Below, piece after piece: positions 1 through 11,232 of a DNA stretch of 64,000 nt. The notes beneath the pieces were generated by a model. It saw nothing but the letters and a program-made list of their open reading frames with translations, did no database searches and was not told the DNA's origin. This stretch comes from Guyanagaster necrorhizus (lineage: Eukaryota; Basidiomycota; Agaricomycetes; Agaricales; Physalacriaceae). Both the position numbers and the translations under genes were made by a program. How positions within the stretch are numbered: position 1 is the stretch's first letter; every line of letters starts with the position of its first letter. The DNA lies in contig NW_025064891.1 in the NCBI RefSeq assembly GCF_019112545.1, forward strand, positions 770,344 to 834,343, written 5' to 3'.

Positions 1-284
1 GCTTAGGATCATGGGAAGGCTTAGTCAGCAATATTGTTCAGGTTCTACTATGCTGCTGTGAAGCTTCACAGCAGCACAATGACAGAACACTTCTTTTGTC
101 ATTGCACAGCAGTAACAGCAGTAACAGCTCAACAGCAGACAATACTCTTTTATAGGTAGCTTGGCAACCCTGAACAAAATGCTATACAGCACCAGGATAG
201 ATAATTAAGTAGTTATATCTTTTATTATAAAGCATTTGTTTGAGCACCAGCTATAAGAGATACTGGTAGTGCTCTCTCATAATA
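1..284 (+). repeat. LTR fragment, C-type family
   Basis: The stretch resembles the middle of the element C LTRs at 16077-16605 and 23969-24494 in order and spacing: a 'gcttagga' block, two 'cttag' blocks, runs of CAGCA/ACAGC, 'acaatactctttt', and a late 'tagtgctctct' block. It starts at the window edge and stops where the R region would begin, so both ends are missing. It is plus-oriented, opposite to the gag relic beside it, so it is probably a separate insertion remnant. The right boundary is accurate to about 20 bp. Confidence 0.6.
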
Positions 285-810
285 GATCAGAAGCTAGAGA
301 AAATCAAGATCCATCAGGTCTTGGCCTTCTCTTTGAGATAAGAGGTGGCAAAGACTACTTGGTTCATGTTAGTTCTGAGATATCTGATGTATACTTCAAA
401 ATACTGTTCACAGTCAACCAGAAAGTAGTCAATGTCATTGGAGGCTTCTTTAGAGGGGTGAGGCTTTTGGAGTAGATCAGGCTTGCATTGCAATATGATG
501 GCATTCTCAGAGAGGGCACTCATTGGATTGGGCCAGTCTTTGAAAGAGGGATGCTGCCATTTATGGAATGGTCTGAGAAAGGAGTGGAGTGAATTATCAT
601 CAGTGACTGGACTTTCCTGGGGTACCACTTCTTTTCATACTATTACCCTGTCTCAAATAGTGAATTCCAATCAGACCACTTCAAAGTTGTCCTGGATTGG
701 TTCCTTTCTAGTGCCATTCCCCATGGCCTCATCTGAGAGCAGTTGAGCAGCTAGAAGCTGACTTTTAGCTTCTGTCCATGGATTGTGATGGCTGATGGCC
801 TGAATGTCTA
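285..810 (-). pseudogene. gag capsid fragment, displaced
   Basis: Read on the minus strand this stretch aligns with the part of gag before and inside the capsid domain: a PWT motif, then SPVxDxNSLHSF, WPNPM, and a capsid block with DDID/NDIDYFLVDC and EKAKT. The same block occurs again at 4962-5198 in element D, so this is a second copy. It carries frameshifts and TGA/TAG stops and has no start. It directly abuts the integrase end of element D near 800-830, where the end of integrase, the chromodomain and the 3' LTR are expected. Confidence 0.7.
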
Positions 811-3800
811 GTCAAACTCAGGAACAGATCAGCAAAATTGCTATTGTTTGTTCCAATAGAGTGGAGTTTGCCTTTATGTGGATCTTTGTTATAGTAGTAG
901 CAAAGTCTGTTGATGCAGGAGTCATAACCCAGTGACAATCAGTTTGTGTTACATTCAGATGTTGACCATGATTGATAAAGAATGGGGTGTTACCTGTAGC
1001 TGAGTGTACTTGATTGTTGTGCTAAAAGATAGCAAGGGCCAACCATTCAATCCAGTCATCCTGTTGGTAATTAATGAAGAGGTGGAGATACTTCTCCACC
1101 TTTTGATTGACTCACTCTGTCTAGCCATCAGTTTGTGGATGATATGCCATAGATACATTGCACTTGATGTTTAAGAGTCAGTATAGGTCATCTAGAAATT
1201 TAGACATAAACTGAGATCCTCTATCTGAGATGACAATCTGAGGCATGCTATACTTGGCATAGACCTTGTCTCACAAGATTTTAGCCCATCCTTTGAATGT
1301 CAATTCTGTTGAACAGGTGATCAGAATGATTGCTTTTGAGAATTGATCAACTATGATAATGATAGCATCATAGCTATTGCTATCCAGCAATCCAGTGATC
1401 ATATTCACTGAGATGTGAGTCTATGGTGATGATGGGACCTCATTTGGGTGGAGTAGTGCAGCTCACAATTGTGTCAATGATTTCTCTTGCTGGCAAACTT
1501 TGCATGCTTTGATATACCATGCAATATTGTTACTCATTTTTGGCCACCAATACTCCTATAGTATGAGTTCCTTTGTCTTGGTGACACCAGGGTGACCAGC
1601 TGTTGCATAGTCATAGCAGGTGGTAATGATCTTACCACAAAGAGCTTAATCTCTTAGTATGTAGATCCATTCATTATAGTGGATCAATCCTTTCTCCTTT
1701 GTTATTTCTTGCTTGTGATTGAGCAATGGGACCACCTGCTGATCCCATCTTCAGCTGTCATGAGTTGTACTTTTAATCTGTTTGTGGATTTTCTCCTCCA
1801 TTGACATTATCATGGCCCTAAAGTGTTCAGGTCTCAATAATGACTCCTTCATTATCATTCTCTCTCTGATCATGATCAGCCTGTCAGGATAGCAGGTCAG
1901 CCTTCTTGTTTGCTATACCAGCTTTATAGTGGAGGGTATATTAATATTGGCTGAGTTCCATTATCTATCAGGCTTGCCTCCAGTTTAGTTTTTGCAGCTG
2001 TTGGAAATACTATAGGTTTTGATGATCTGTCTATATTTTAAATATCTCTATCACTCTGATTAGGTAGTGTCTCCACTCCTCCAATGCTAACATGATGGTG
2101 AGTAGTTCTTTGTTGTAGATTTCATAGTTTTGTTTGGTAATAGTTAGCACTTTAGAGAGGAAAGCTACTGGCTGTCATTTTCCATCTTGTTTCTGAGACA
2201 GAATGGCACTGATAGCTCCTTCACTGGAGTCAGCCTCCATGCAGAACTTTCCATTTTGTATAGGGATTGCAAGAACCACATCCTCAGCCAGTTGTTTTTT
2301 GAGATCATCAAATATGTTTTGTTGAGAGAGTCTCCAGATCCATAGTGCATTGCTGACCAATTGAATCATTGGTTGAACCACTCTGCTGTAATCTCAGATA
2401 AATCAGTAATAGAAGTTTGTGAAGCCAAGAAAGAATTGTAATTCCTTCTTTTTGACTGGTTCTGGCCATTCCATTACCTCTGCTACTTTGACAGGATCCA
2501 TCCTGATACTGCCTTTGCTGATGATGACTCTGAGGTACTTGGTTTTGAATACCTCAAATTCACATTTTTCCACTTTGAGGAATAGCCTATGCTTTCTCAT
2601 TAGAGTCAGTACCTGTCATACCAGCCTCCTGTGCTCCTCTTTTGTTTTTGACATGATTAGAATGTTATCAAGATAGATAGTGACTTTCCCAGTAGAAATG
2701 AGATCCTTAAAGATGTCATTCATCATCCATTAGAATATTGTGGGAGAGTTAGTGAGACCAAAAAACATTATAGTCAGCTTGAAGAGTCTACAGTTGGTTC
2801 AGAAGGCTGCCTTCCATTCATTGTCCTCTTTGATTCATACATTATTGTACCTCTATCAAACATCAAGTTTAGTGTAATATCAGGTGCCTCACAATTTATC
2901 TATTAGCTCTGAGATTAAGAGAAGAGGATAATGATTTTTGATTGTCATGTTGTTAAGTCTGTGATAGTCCTGAACCAGGCAGAGCTTGCTCTCCTTCTTC
3001 TTTATGAAAAAAAATGGAGAGGCCATAAGAGACTTTGACAGTTGAATTCTCCTGCTGGATAAATTTTTATCAAAGAACTTGTCAAGCTCCTGCTATTCAT
3101 TATATCTGAGTGGGTAGGTCTTGCAATCGAGGTTAGCATTAGTATTTGAGATTAACTTGATGGCATGGTCCTAGAGTTTAGGCTCCAGGAGTTCATTAAA
3201 ACTCTCTTTCTCAAACAAGTTCTTGAAGTCACATGCTCACTCTAGCATCATCTCTTTGAATGTCTTCTCTTCTCTCTGCTCATTGGCCTTGGCAGCCAAG
3301 TTATTAGCATAGTGTATCACATAGATATAGATTTCATGCTGGAGGTCAATGGCAAGGATAGTTTCTCCATCCTCCATTTCTTCATCTCACCAATCTTTGA
3401 GGTTCTCATCTGGTAATTCAAATGGAATTTTGTGGCATTTACAGTGGGCAAAAGTTATCTTCCCAGTTTTCCAGTTGATTAGCAGATTGTGCTGAATCAA
3501 CCAGTCATGTCCAAGGAAGATTTCTTTGCTTTCTAGATCAGTTACTGCCAAGTCAATCCTTTTAGAGTGATCACCAATTATGAGCCAGAGTTCAATGAAT
3601 TCAGTAATTGAACCAGCTTGGTTTTTCATCCCATCTGCATTGTAAACTGAGATTGGGGCTACTGTGATTCAGGTGAAAAGTTGGTGCTTGTCAATGAAAG
3701 CTTGATTGATTGAGCTTCTAGTGCAGCTGCTGTCAATCAGGATGGTTACCACATGGATAACTCAAGACATGAGTGTTTTAATCTGAGCTTTTACTAGTAA

Positions 3801-4240
3801 ATCTTGTCCTGGTGTCTTGGACTGGCAAATGAACTTCCATGGTCCTTGGAGTTTGTCAAGCCATTCCAGGGCTCAGCATCGTTTAGCTTTCCTCATTCCT
3901 TCTATCATCTCATTGATGACTTCTTCAATCTGTGTTTTATGAATCCAATTTTTAAGTATAACTTTTGCTGCTGCTTCATTCTTGGTGTCCTTGATGGCTC
4001 TCCAGGTCCACTCAGTATTGAATGGTTTGAGCCATGTGGTGGGGCTCTCTGCTTCTGTTTGGCTCTTGGGCACTTGAGTTTTTCTTTCTTGCAATTTTTT
4101 GGTAGGTGAGGTGGATAACTGAGGTATATTCAAATGTATAGATATTATAAGTATAGGAGTAACTACAGAAACATTATTAGTCTGACTAGTGGCTATTGGT
4201 CACACACTGTAAAGTCCTTTGGCTGGTTCAGTGGAATTGC
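811..4240 (-). pseudogene. Element D pol (protease, RT, RNase H, integrase)
   Basis: On the minus strand, in order from the high coordinate: a linker shared with the pol of A, B and C (about 4130-3870), the protease region with GHDWLIQHN (3629-3387), RT (about 3230-2620), RNase H (about 2380-1960) and integrase (about 1900-830) with zinc-binding and catalytic blocks. RT keeps recognisable KKE..FLGFTNFYY and EKCEFEV blocks. Many in-frame stops and frameshifts make it non-functional. The chromodomain that ends the pol of elements A-C is absent because the element is truncated near 811. Confidence 0.8.
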
Positions 4241-7182
4241 TTACTGACTAGCTCTGTCTTTTATCTTCTCTTCCTTGGTTTCTGTGCCAAGATCTTCTTC
4301 TTCCTTTTGCAGCTTAGCAATCTAAGCATGAATGTCTCTTGGGTTTGTTTCTTCTTTGGGCAGTCCTTGGCCATATGACCTTTCTGCCTGCAGTTGAAAC
4401 ACTTTTCTTCCTTCTTCATATGATCAATGTCCATTGGTTTGCCTGTTCCTGTGTATACTGTTTCTGTCCCTGTCTTCTGAGTACCATAAGAGGGGGCCAT
4501 TGAGAGTCTTAGTGATTTTTCAGCAGTTGTCCTCAAGGATTTGGAGTTATTTAAGGTTGGCAGGGTCGACTTCTTCAGATAATCTTGCAGGGTTGATTGC
4601 TCCACTTTCTGCCTTTGTCATTCCTTGTACATCTCAATGATTTGTTCCTTCCATTTGTTATATCCCACTGGCATTAAAGCTTTTATGCCAATAGCAGAAA
4701 TCATCATTACATATGAGGAAGGGATGCCTCTCTTGAGGGCTTTGACCATCCTTCTATCATTTGTCATGTCATCTCAGATTCCCATGAGTTTCATGAGCTA
4801 TTCTAGCTCATCAAAGTAATTGATTGCACCTTATCCCCCATCTTGTCATCCTTAATCTTTTGCTTATGGACTTCTTGTATGGCTGGATCAATGAACTTGT
4901 CATGTAATATTTGTTTGAAAACTGGCCATGAGAGGTACTGATAGTGTTCCCAAGTCAATGATTAGAAGTTTGAGGAGATAAGAATCCACCATGTTTTCAC
5001 CTTCTCTTCCAGGTAAGAGACTGCAAATATGACCTTGTTTATATCAGTTCCAAGGTATCCAATATAAATCTTGAAGTACTGTTTGCAGTCAACTAGGAAC
5101 TGATCAATGTCATTGGAGGCTTCTTTAAATGGGTGGAGTTTGCATAGTAGATCTGGTTTGCATTGTAGGACAGCTGCATTGTTGGGTAGCATGCCCATTA
5201 GGTTGGGCCATTTAAAGAAGGGGAGGTGATTCCACTCTCATGAGAGTCTGGGGAATGAATGGAGGGAGTTGTCATCTGTGATGGGGCTCCCTTATAGTAC
5301 TGCCTTTTTTCAGATGATAATGCCATCTCATACTGTAAATCCTAGTCAGATGGCTTTAGGGTCATTCCAAACCAGTTTTTTTCCTGCTCCACTTCTGGTT
5401 GCCTTATCAGAAGCTGAGCCCCTAGGATTTGGCTTCCTCTGCCTATCCAGAGATTTTGATAGGAGTCTGATGGCTTCATCAGCTGGAGTCTAGTCTGAGA
5501 TGGCCAGATTGCTGTGGATCAAGAGAAAGGAGCAGAGTACAAAAACATGCTCTGGATAGACAGAGCCATATATACAGCTCATTTCAGGGTGATTGGAGGT
5601 GACCATAGCATTAGTTAGATTGAGGGTGGCAGCTGATATTCTGGGGGCTTGCTGATCAGATTCTTGGGGTGGTTTCTGTTGTACTGCTGAGCTGCATAGT
5701 CTATTGCTGCATATCTTAGTACTTCTGTGCATTCATTATGCTCAGAGTGAAGATATAATTGCCCCATGCATGATGCCATAAGAAATTTACCCCTCTTTCA
5801 TACATCTCCTGATACTCCTGGGTCCTTGCCCTCTGAATCTCTTCCTCCAATGCTTCTTCATCTGTATCTTCTGTGAGACCATAAGCAAGTTCCCCTCTGG
5901 TGTGTGGCAGTCTGCTGCTTTCAGTTTCTTCATCCCCTTTAGACTCATCCATCTTTTCCTCTAGGGGAAAAACAGTGAATGGGTCATAGAAAATATCCCC
6001 TCTCTCTGGTGTTTGTACCATTGTTGTCGACCTGCTGCTCTGACTGGATGCTGGATCTAGCAGTGGGGCCTGAAAAGTCTGATGTGTTGATGTAGGTGGT
6101 GGCAGGCTGACTGCCAATACTGGGATCATACTGGTTTCTCCCTCATGCTCATGCCATCTCCACTTGCTTGTGATAGAGGCAGATGTTCTGTTGGTATCTA
6201 TCATCAAAGAGCTGCCTGACCACTCAGCTCCCAAGGAATCCTCAGAGAGTGTGAGTGGGGATGTGGGCAGTGCCAGATGCTTATAGCCTGTAATGTCTGA
6301 GAATGGACTTGTCATCTCTAAATATTGTATTGACACTAGGGGTTCACTGGAGAGGGAGATACTGGGGAGTTGAGGGGCATCAGGAGAGTCCTGGGACATC
6401 ATCCTGAGTAGAAGAAGAGATTTCATCATTTCTTGCTCAGGCTTTGTCAGCTGTGAGGACTTCCACATTCTGCCAGTGCATCTGGTCCCAGGGGTTGGAT
6501 TCTGAGATGCTGAATTCTCTAAAGACTGAGGTTGAGAGGAATTAGTTGGCATGGACTGGCACAAGTACAGATGCCACCTCAGGCCAGAGTCCATACCAGT
6601 TGAAGATGTTGGCTCTTTCCAATCAAGCCCTTTCATCATTTTACTGCTGCTCCTAATGCTGCTGATCATATTTGGCAGCCTCAACTGCCTGCTTCCTTCT
6701 TTCAATGATGTGCTCCTCAAGCTCACTATGAACTGGCTGCAGAGTGTTTTGCTGTCTCTGCTCCTCCTGTTAGAGAGCCTTGTCATAGTTGAATGAAATA
6801 TTGAGGTCCCATGCAGGGAATAGCCAGTGAATGATCTCATTTCTGTTTTCTCTGAATTGTCACTCATCATTGAGCCAGTCTGAGAGAGCCCACCCTATCC
6901 CACTGCTTGTCCTGATAGAGTCATGGGCCAGGCTGGAGGCACCCTGAGACTAGCTTTGAGATATCATGCCATGGGATTCTGAATCCATCTGAGTGGCATC
7001 AAGGGAATCTCAGATATGATCAGGAATCCCATGAGTGTGAGAGGCACTGAAAGGGCTGGAGGAGGGTCATTGGCTGTCTTTCTGGATGATTTCTTGGTTG
7101 AAAGCAGGGGTTGAGACTCAAGGATTCCTGAATCCTGCAATATGAGGGTCATAGTCTCAGCTAGTTTTTCTGGGAGGGTATC
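4241..7182 (-). pseudogene. Element D gag, 3' part
   Basis: This continues gag from 31469 after removal of element A. From the 5' side: a Ser/Pro-rich variable region (6870-5716), an acidic Glu-rich segment with DTDEEALEEEIQRAR, the capsid core (about 5200-4650, DIDQFLVDC and a WWILISS motif), and a CCHC zinc knuckle at 4360-4401 (CFNCRQKGHMAKDC). The stop at 4241-4243 follows the same DRA-x-Q ending seen in elements A and C, and pol begins in another frame just beyond. Stops and shifts are scattered throughout. Confidence 0.75.
7178..7182. repeat. Target-site duplication of A, left copy
   Basis: GTATC sits directly before the 5' LTR of element A; the matching copy is at 31464-31468 directly after the 3' LTR. 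Rejoining D across the duplication restores the gag order. Confidence 0.92.
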
Positions 7183-7643
7183 TGTTACAATTTTTCTATC
7201 TTTTCCCTGTCATAACCTCTATTTATACTTAGTCAGAGCACTAGAATGAGCACTTAAGACAGTGGGACAAAGCTTAGTCATCACAACTAGCCAAGTCTGA
7301 CATTGTCTTTTGACACAACAGTGTTGCCTGACAATGCACAACAATCCTTTTATGAATGGTAATGACACCTAAGGACAATGGATACAATAGACTCAGACAG
7401 ATATAATAAGTAGTTATATTATTAGCATATAAAGTACAGTATTTAAGACATTCACTCTTGCTGGTCAAATCTCCAGCTTCAAGCTAAAGTTTATCACCAC
7501 ATCATTCTACACTTGAGCCAATCCCTCAGGCCTTATGACACATCAATCAGAATACACATCAAGTGGACTCAGTCAATCACTCAAAATGCAAGGTGACTTC
7601 TGTTTATTATGTGTATCTGCTTACATGATGCTTGAGTCTAACA
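7183..7643 (+). repeat. Element A 5' LTR
   Basis: A 461-bp LTR starting TGTTAC and ending TCTAACA, equal in length to its partner at 31003-31463. It has a TATTTAAG box near 7440 and the CAGCTTCAAGCTAAAG block at 7474-7489, the presumed transcript start. Differences from the 3' copy are mainly transitions. Confidence 0.95.
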
Positions 7644-7644
7644 A

Positions 7645-7657
7645 TTAGCTTGAAGTT
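7645..7657 (+). other. Element A primer-binding sequence
   Basis: TTAGCTTGAAGTT lies one base after the 5' LTR. It is complementary at 12 of 13 positions to AGCTTCAAGCTAA at 7475-7487 inside the LTR, the arrangement used for self-priming in Tf1-type elements. Confidence 0.65.
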
Positions 7658-7700
7658 TTGTCTTTCTTTTCCTCATGCACTATAGTATAGAGAAAACCAA

Positions 7701-7919
7701 ATGCTCTCTGTCACCCCATCAGACCTGAACTTCAACTGAGAGTTCTTTAAACTCTTTGCTTCTATCATCAGAACATTGTTGGGATTATTGGTGATCATCC
7801 AGCTATGCTGGGAATGCCAATCAATTACTGCCTGGGCTATCAGGCACTACAACAAGTTTCAACACATCCAACAGATTCTATGAAATGTAACCTTAGACCT
7901 ACTGCTCTATGACATCCTC
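7701..7919 (+). pseudogene. Element A gag, segment 1 (N-terminus)
   Basis: The gag start is at 7701. After about 15 residues comes EFFKLFASIIRTLLGLLVII, the hydrophobic run conserved at the gag N-terminus of A-D, then a Trp/His/Gln-rich helix. Internal stops are present. Element B has inserted right after it (AAATC at 7920-7924). Gag resumes at 15604. Confidence 0.75.
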
Positions 7920-7924
7920 AAATC
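7920..7924. repeat. Target-site duplication of B, left copy
   Basis: AAATC directly before the 5' LTR of B, matched by AAATC at 15599-15603 after its 3' LTR. Confidence 0.92.
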
Positions 7925-8381
7925 TGTTACAATTTTCCCCATTCCTCTTATTTTTCTTTTTAACACTTGCCTTTACCCCTATTCATGCTTAGTCAGAAAG
8001 GGCACAAGACTGTATGAAAGCTTAGTCAGCACAACCAACTTGATCACCAAGGTCGTCGCGACAGCTAAGCCCAACGACAACACAATCGCCCTTTTATGTA
8101 TGGTTGCAATGTTCAAGGACAACAGACACCATGGACACAGACAGACATAATAAGTAGTGATATAATTAGGACTATCTGTATAGTATTTAAGGACCAACGC
8201 TCTTGCTGGTAAACCCCAGCTTTGAGCTAAAGTTTATACACACCATTCTACCTCGAGTCAAATGTCTGACCTTGTGTCACAAACAAACGGGTACACCTTA
8301 GTGGACTCAGGTGATTCCTCGAAGTGCAAAGGAATGCCTGCTTATCACATGTATCTGTCCATGTGACGTCTGGGCCTAACA
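7925..8381 (+). repeat. Element B 5' LTR
   Basis: 457 bp, TGTTACAATTTTCC...GGGCCTAACA. Compared by eye with 15142-15598 it differs at about 23 positions with no indels. All are transitions and about 20 fall at CG versus TG/CA sites. A TATTTAAG box lies near 8184 and the presumed transcript start block at 8217-8232. Confidence 0.96.
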
Positions 8382-8382
8382 A

Positions 8383-8395
8383 TTAGCTCGAAGCT
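8383..8395 (+). other. Element B primer-binding sequence
   Basis: TTAGCTCGAAGCT lies one base after the 5' LTR and is the exact reverse complement of AGCTTCGAGCTAA at 15435-15447 in the 3' LTR. The 5' LTR copy at 8218-8230 has one C-to-T change. The match lies about 34 bp downstream of a TATTTAAG box, as expected if the RNA 5' end folds back to prime reverse transcription. Confidence 0.72.
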
Positions 8396-8437
8396 TCTGC
8401 CTTCCTTTTCTCAAGCCCAATTGTGCTGAGAAATCGA

Positions 8438-11232
8438 ATGCCACCAGCAACGACCGCTGACTTAAACCATGACCTTTTCGAGCTTATTGCTTCCATCATT
8501 GGAACCTTACTCGGACTTCTCGCCATCATCACCCTCTGCTGCAGACAACAATCAGTAACAGCTTGGATAGTCAGGCACTATCAAGCGTTTCAACAGATTC
8601 AACAAATCCTATGCAACATAACCCCCGACCTCCCTTTCCATGACATCCTCCCCTCCACCAGAACATCCTTCTTCCCGCAAGGGAGACCCTTATCAGAAAC
8701 CGGAAATAACAACTTGAATCCGGGGAGCCTTCATGAGGAAGAAGGACCCCAATACTCCCCTTGACGAAACAGCCGAAACCGCCACCCTGCTCTCACAGGG
8801 TTCTGGAACCCATGGACGACGAACATCGCTCAGGAGTCCATGGAGATCCTCAACCACGTCACTCCAACCACTCCCTCCGAGCATCCCCCCTCCCCAATTC
8901 CCTCAGGGATTGGAAACCATGCTCGGGACTCCTTTGATGCCACTCGGATGGCTGCAAGATCCAACGAAAGTCCTGACTCCCCCCAGAACCCCCCCGAAAC
9001 CCCCACTGAGCCCAACTCCAGCTCCAGTCAATCCGTCAGTAGGCTGGGGATTGATGACCCACACGGAAGGACCATTCACTCCAACTATGCAAACACAGAA
9101 ATCGCCATCTCTGCGGCAGGGGACCCCTATCGACACCTCCACATGGGTAGCAAGCCTGAAGTTGGAACAGCCAGCGAGAGGGGAAGGGCTGCACGAGACA
9201 GGATTATACACCGAATATTCCCAGACTGGGATCTTACAGTTCCCTTCAATTATGACGAGGCAGTACAGCAGCAAAACCAGAACCGAGAGGAGGAAATTAG
9301 GTGAACTCAGGAAGAGCTCGCTGACTACATATGAGAAGAGGCCCGAGAGCAGTACGAGGCTGCAGAATACGACAGACAAGGGAGAGCATGAAGGAGAAGA
9401 GAGGAAGCCAAGAGACTGGGATCAGCCTCCCCTAGTGGGTACGAGCTCCGCACCGACTCAGGGTCCCCGTTCAGAGAACCCGACTCAGAAGACGACCCAT
9501 GGACAGGGCCCGCCAGCATTGTCAGCTGGAATGAGGCCATCAGATGAGGGAGGACAGGAGAGCCTCGACCTCCCACTCCTGGGTATCCCAACCACACTGA
9601 CACCATCTCCTCGGATGCCGACTCCGTCCTCGGAGCCTATGGGCTCCGAGTACCTGACAATGCCCACGTCTCTGACAGGGCTCTCCAGCGATTCCTAAGC
9701 AGCAGAGTCGCTCGACAGTTCCTTAATCCCGAGTTCCAACGACACTTCAGCCTCTATAGCCGAGAACTGGAGGAGACAAGAGCGTGCGGAGGGATGCGCT
9801 ATAGCCGACTTAGGAGTCCTCCCATCGCTCAAACCAGTGATCGAGAGACTGCCAGGCCCAGCACCCAAATCAATGGAGGGGTCCCTAACGACCCTTCGAC
9901 CAGCCATACCATCCATCTACGACCAGCCCGCCAGTTCCCTCCTCAAGGAAGGGGACAGCGGGGACAAGGGCGATGATGAGGATGACGAGGACAGTGACGA
10001 CCTATACCTATAACAGATGGAACGAGTGGGAGAAGACACTGACGAAGAAGCTTTAAGGGAAGAAGTGGAAAGAGCAAGGAACGAGGAGTACCAGAAACTG
10101 TATGAGCAGGGGAGAAACTTTTTATGGCAAGACGCGCGCTGGCAAGTGACATCATTAGGATTGGAATATTGGTACGCAGAAGAAACTGAAAAAAGAAGAA
10201 TTTTGCAGTATGCTGCAACAGAATACACATGGAAGGAATATGGCTCGTGGCATCCAGAGGATCCGCTCATGCCGATACCCCCGTATCAATCCCCTAACAA
10301 GCCGAGGATGCCAGCACCAATGCCACGCACCCCTCCCATACCCCCGAAACGAGCAATTTACATTGCTCCCTCGATCCGAAGCCAGGCCGACATCAACCCA
10401 TCGATCCGAAGCATGGCTTCACAACTTGTCCAAACCAGAACTCGGCCGGTGTGGCACCCTGCCGAAATTCAGAACCCCTGGACCGGCAGGGAAAGCCGAC
10501 TTCTTGGTGGGCAACCGCCCCTGGACCAGGTGGGACCAAGCGGAAAGGCTCCCGTTCAAGATGATCCTGAGGCGGTTTGCCTCGGATTCACGGTACAAAA
10601 CGGAGTCATCGTTCACATAGAAAACCCAAAAGGCAGCCCAGTCGCCGACAATAACTTGCTACACTCATTCTCTGGGCCGCCTGAAGAATGGAAACAACCG
10701 CCATTCAATGGCTGGCCCAACCCAATGGGGCCGCTCCCTCACAATGCTAACATTCGTTCCCTCCTCGTACCTCACGATGATCTCGGCTATGGGCATCAAA
10801 ATGTTAATGCCCATAGGATATGACAAATGGAAGGAAAGGATCATCGAGATGTACAAGGAATGATAAAGGCAGAAAGCGGAAGCTTCAACCTTGCAAGAGT
10901 ATGGCAAGAAAACGGCACCGCCAACCCCGAATAAGTCGGGGCAAACTGCCGGGAAATCATCGGGGACTCCTATGACACCAAGTTACGGAAGCCAAAAGAC
11001 CGGGACAGGAACCACATATACCGGTACCGGAAAACCAATGGACATCGACCGGATGAAGAAGGAGGGAAAGTGTTTCAACTGCGGGCTAAAAGGCCATATG
11101 GCTAAAGACTGCCCAAAGAAGAAATGAACCCGCGAAGATATCCGAGCACAGATCGCCAAGTTACAAAAGGAAGACGAGGAACTAGGCAAGGAGACAAGGA
11201 TCGAGAAAGTAAAAGACAAGGCCAACCAGTGA
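8438..11232 (+). pseudogene. Element B gag, capsid core deleted
   Basis: The start is at 8438. Residues about 8-32 form a hydrophobic run (LFELIASIIGTLLGLLAII) ending in a Cys pair, then a Gln-rich helix. A long Ser/Pro/Thr-rich variable region (8650-9970) is followed by an acidic block (DDEDDEDSDD, DTDEEALREEVERAR) and a conserved SPVADNN...WPNPM block ending near 10750. There the sequence jumps to the MISAMGIKML block near 10775, so the capsid core present in A, C and D (several hundred bases) is missing. A CCHC knuckle follows at 11071-11112. Gag ends at the TGA at 11230-11232. In-frame TGA stops (8762, 9302) and shifts (near 9976-10017 and 10750) are present. Confidence 0.85.

Noticed and set aside
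5716..6870. 384-codon minus-strand open frame
   Set aside because: It is not a separate host gene. It is the variable middle of element D gag, ending in the acidic DTDEEALEEE block shared with A and B gag.
8903..9379. 158-codon minus-strand frame inside element B with hydrophobic residues
   Set aside because: It is antisense to the Ser/Pro-rich gag frame of B; its Val/Ser/Gly composition is the complement of that low-complexity sequence and it has no partner in A, C or D.
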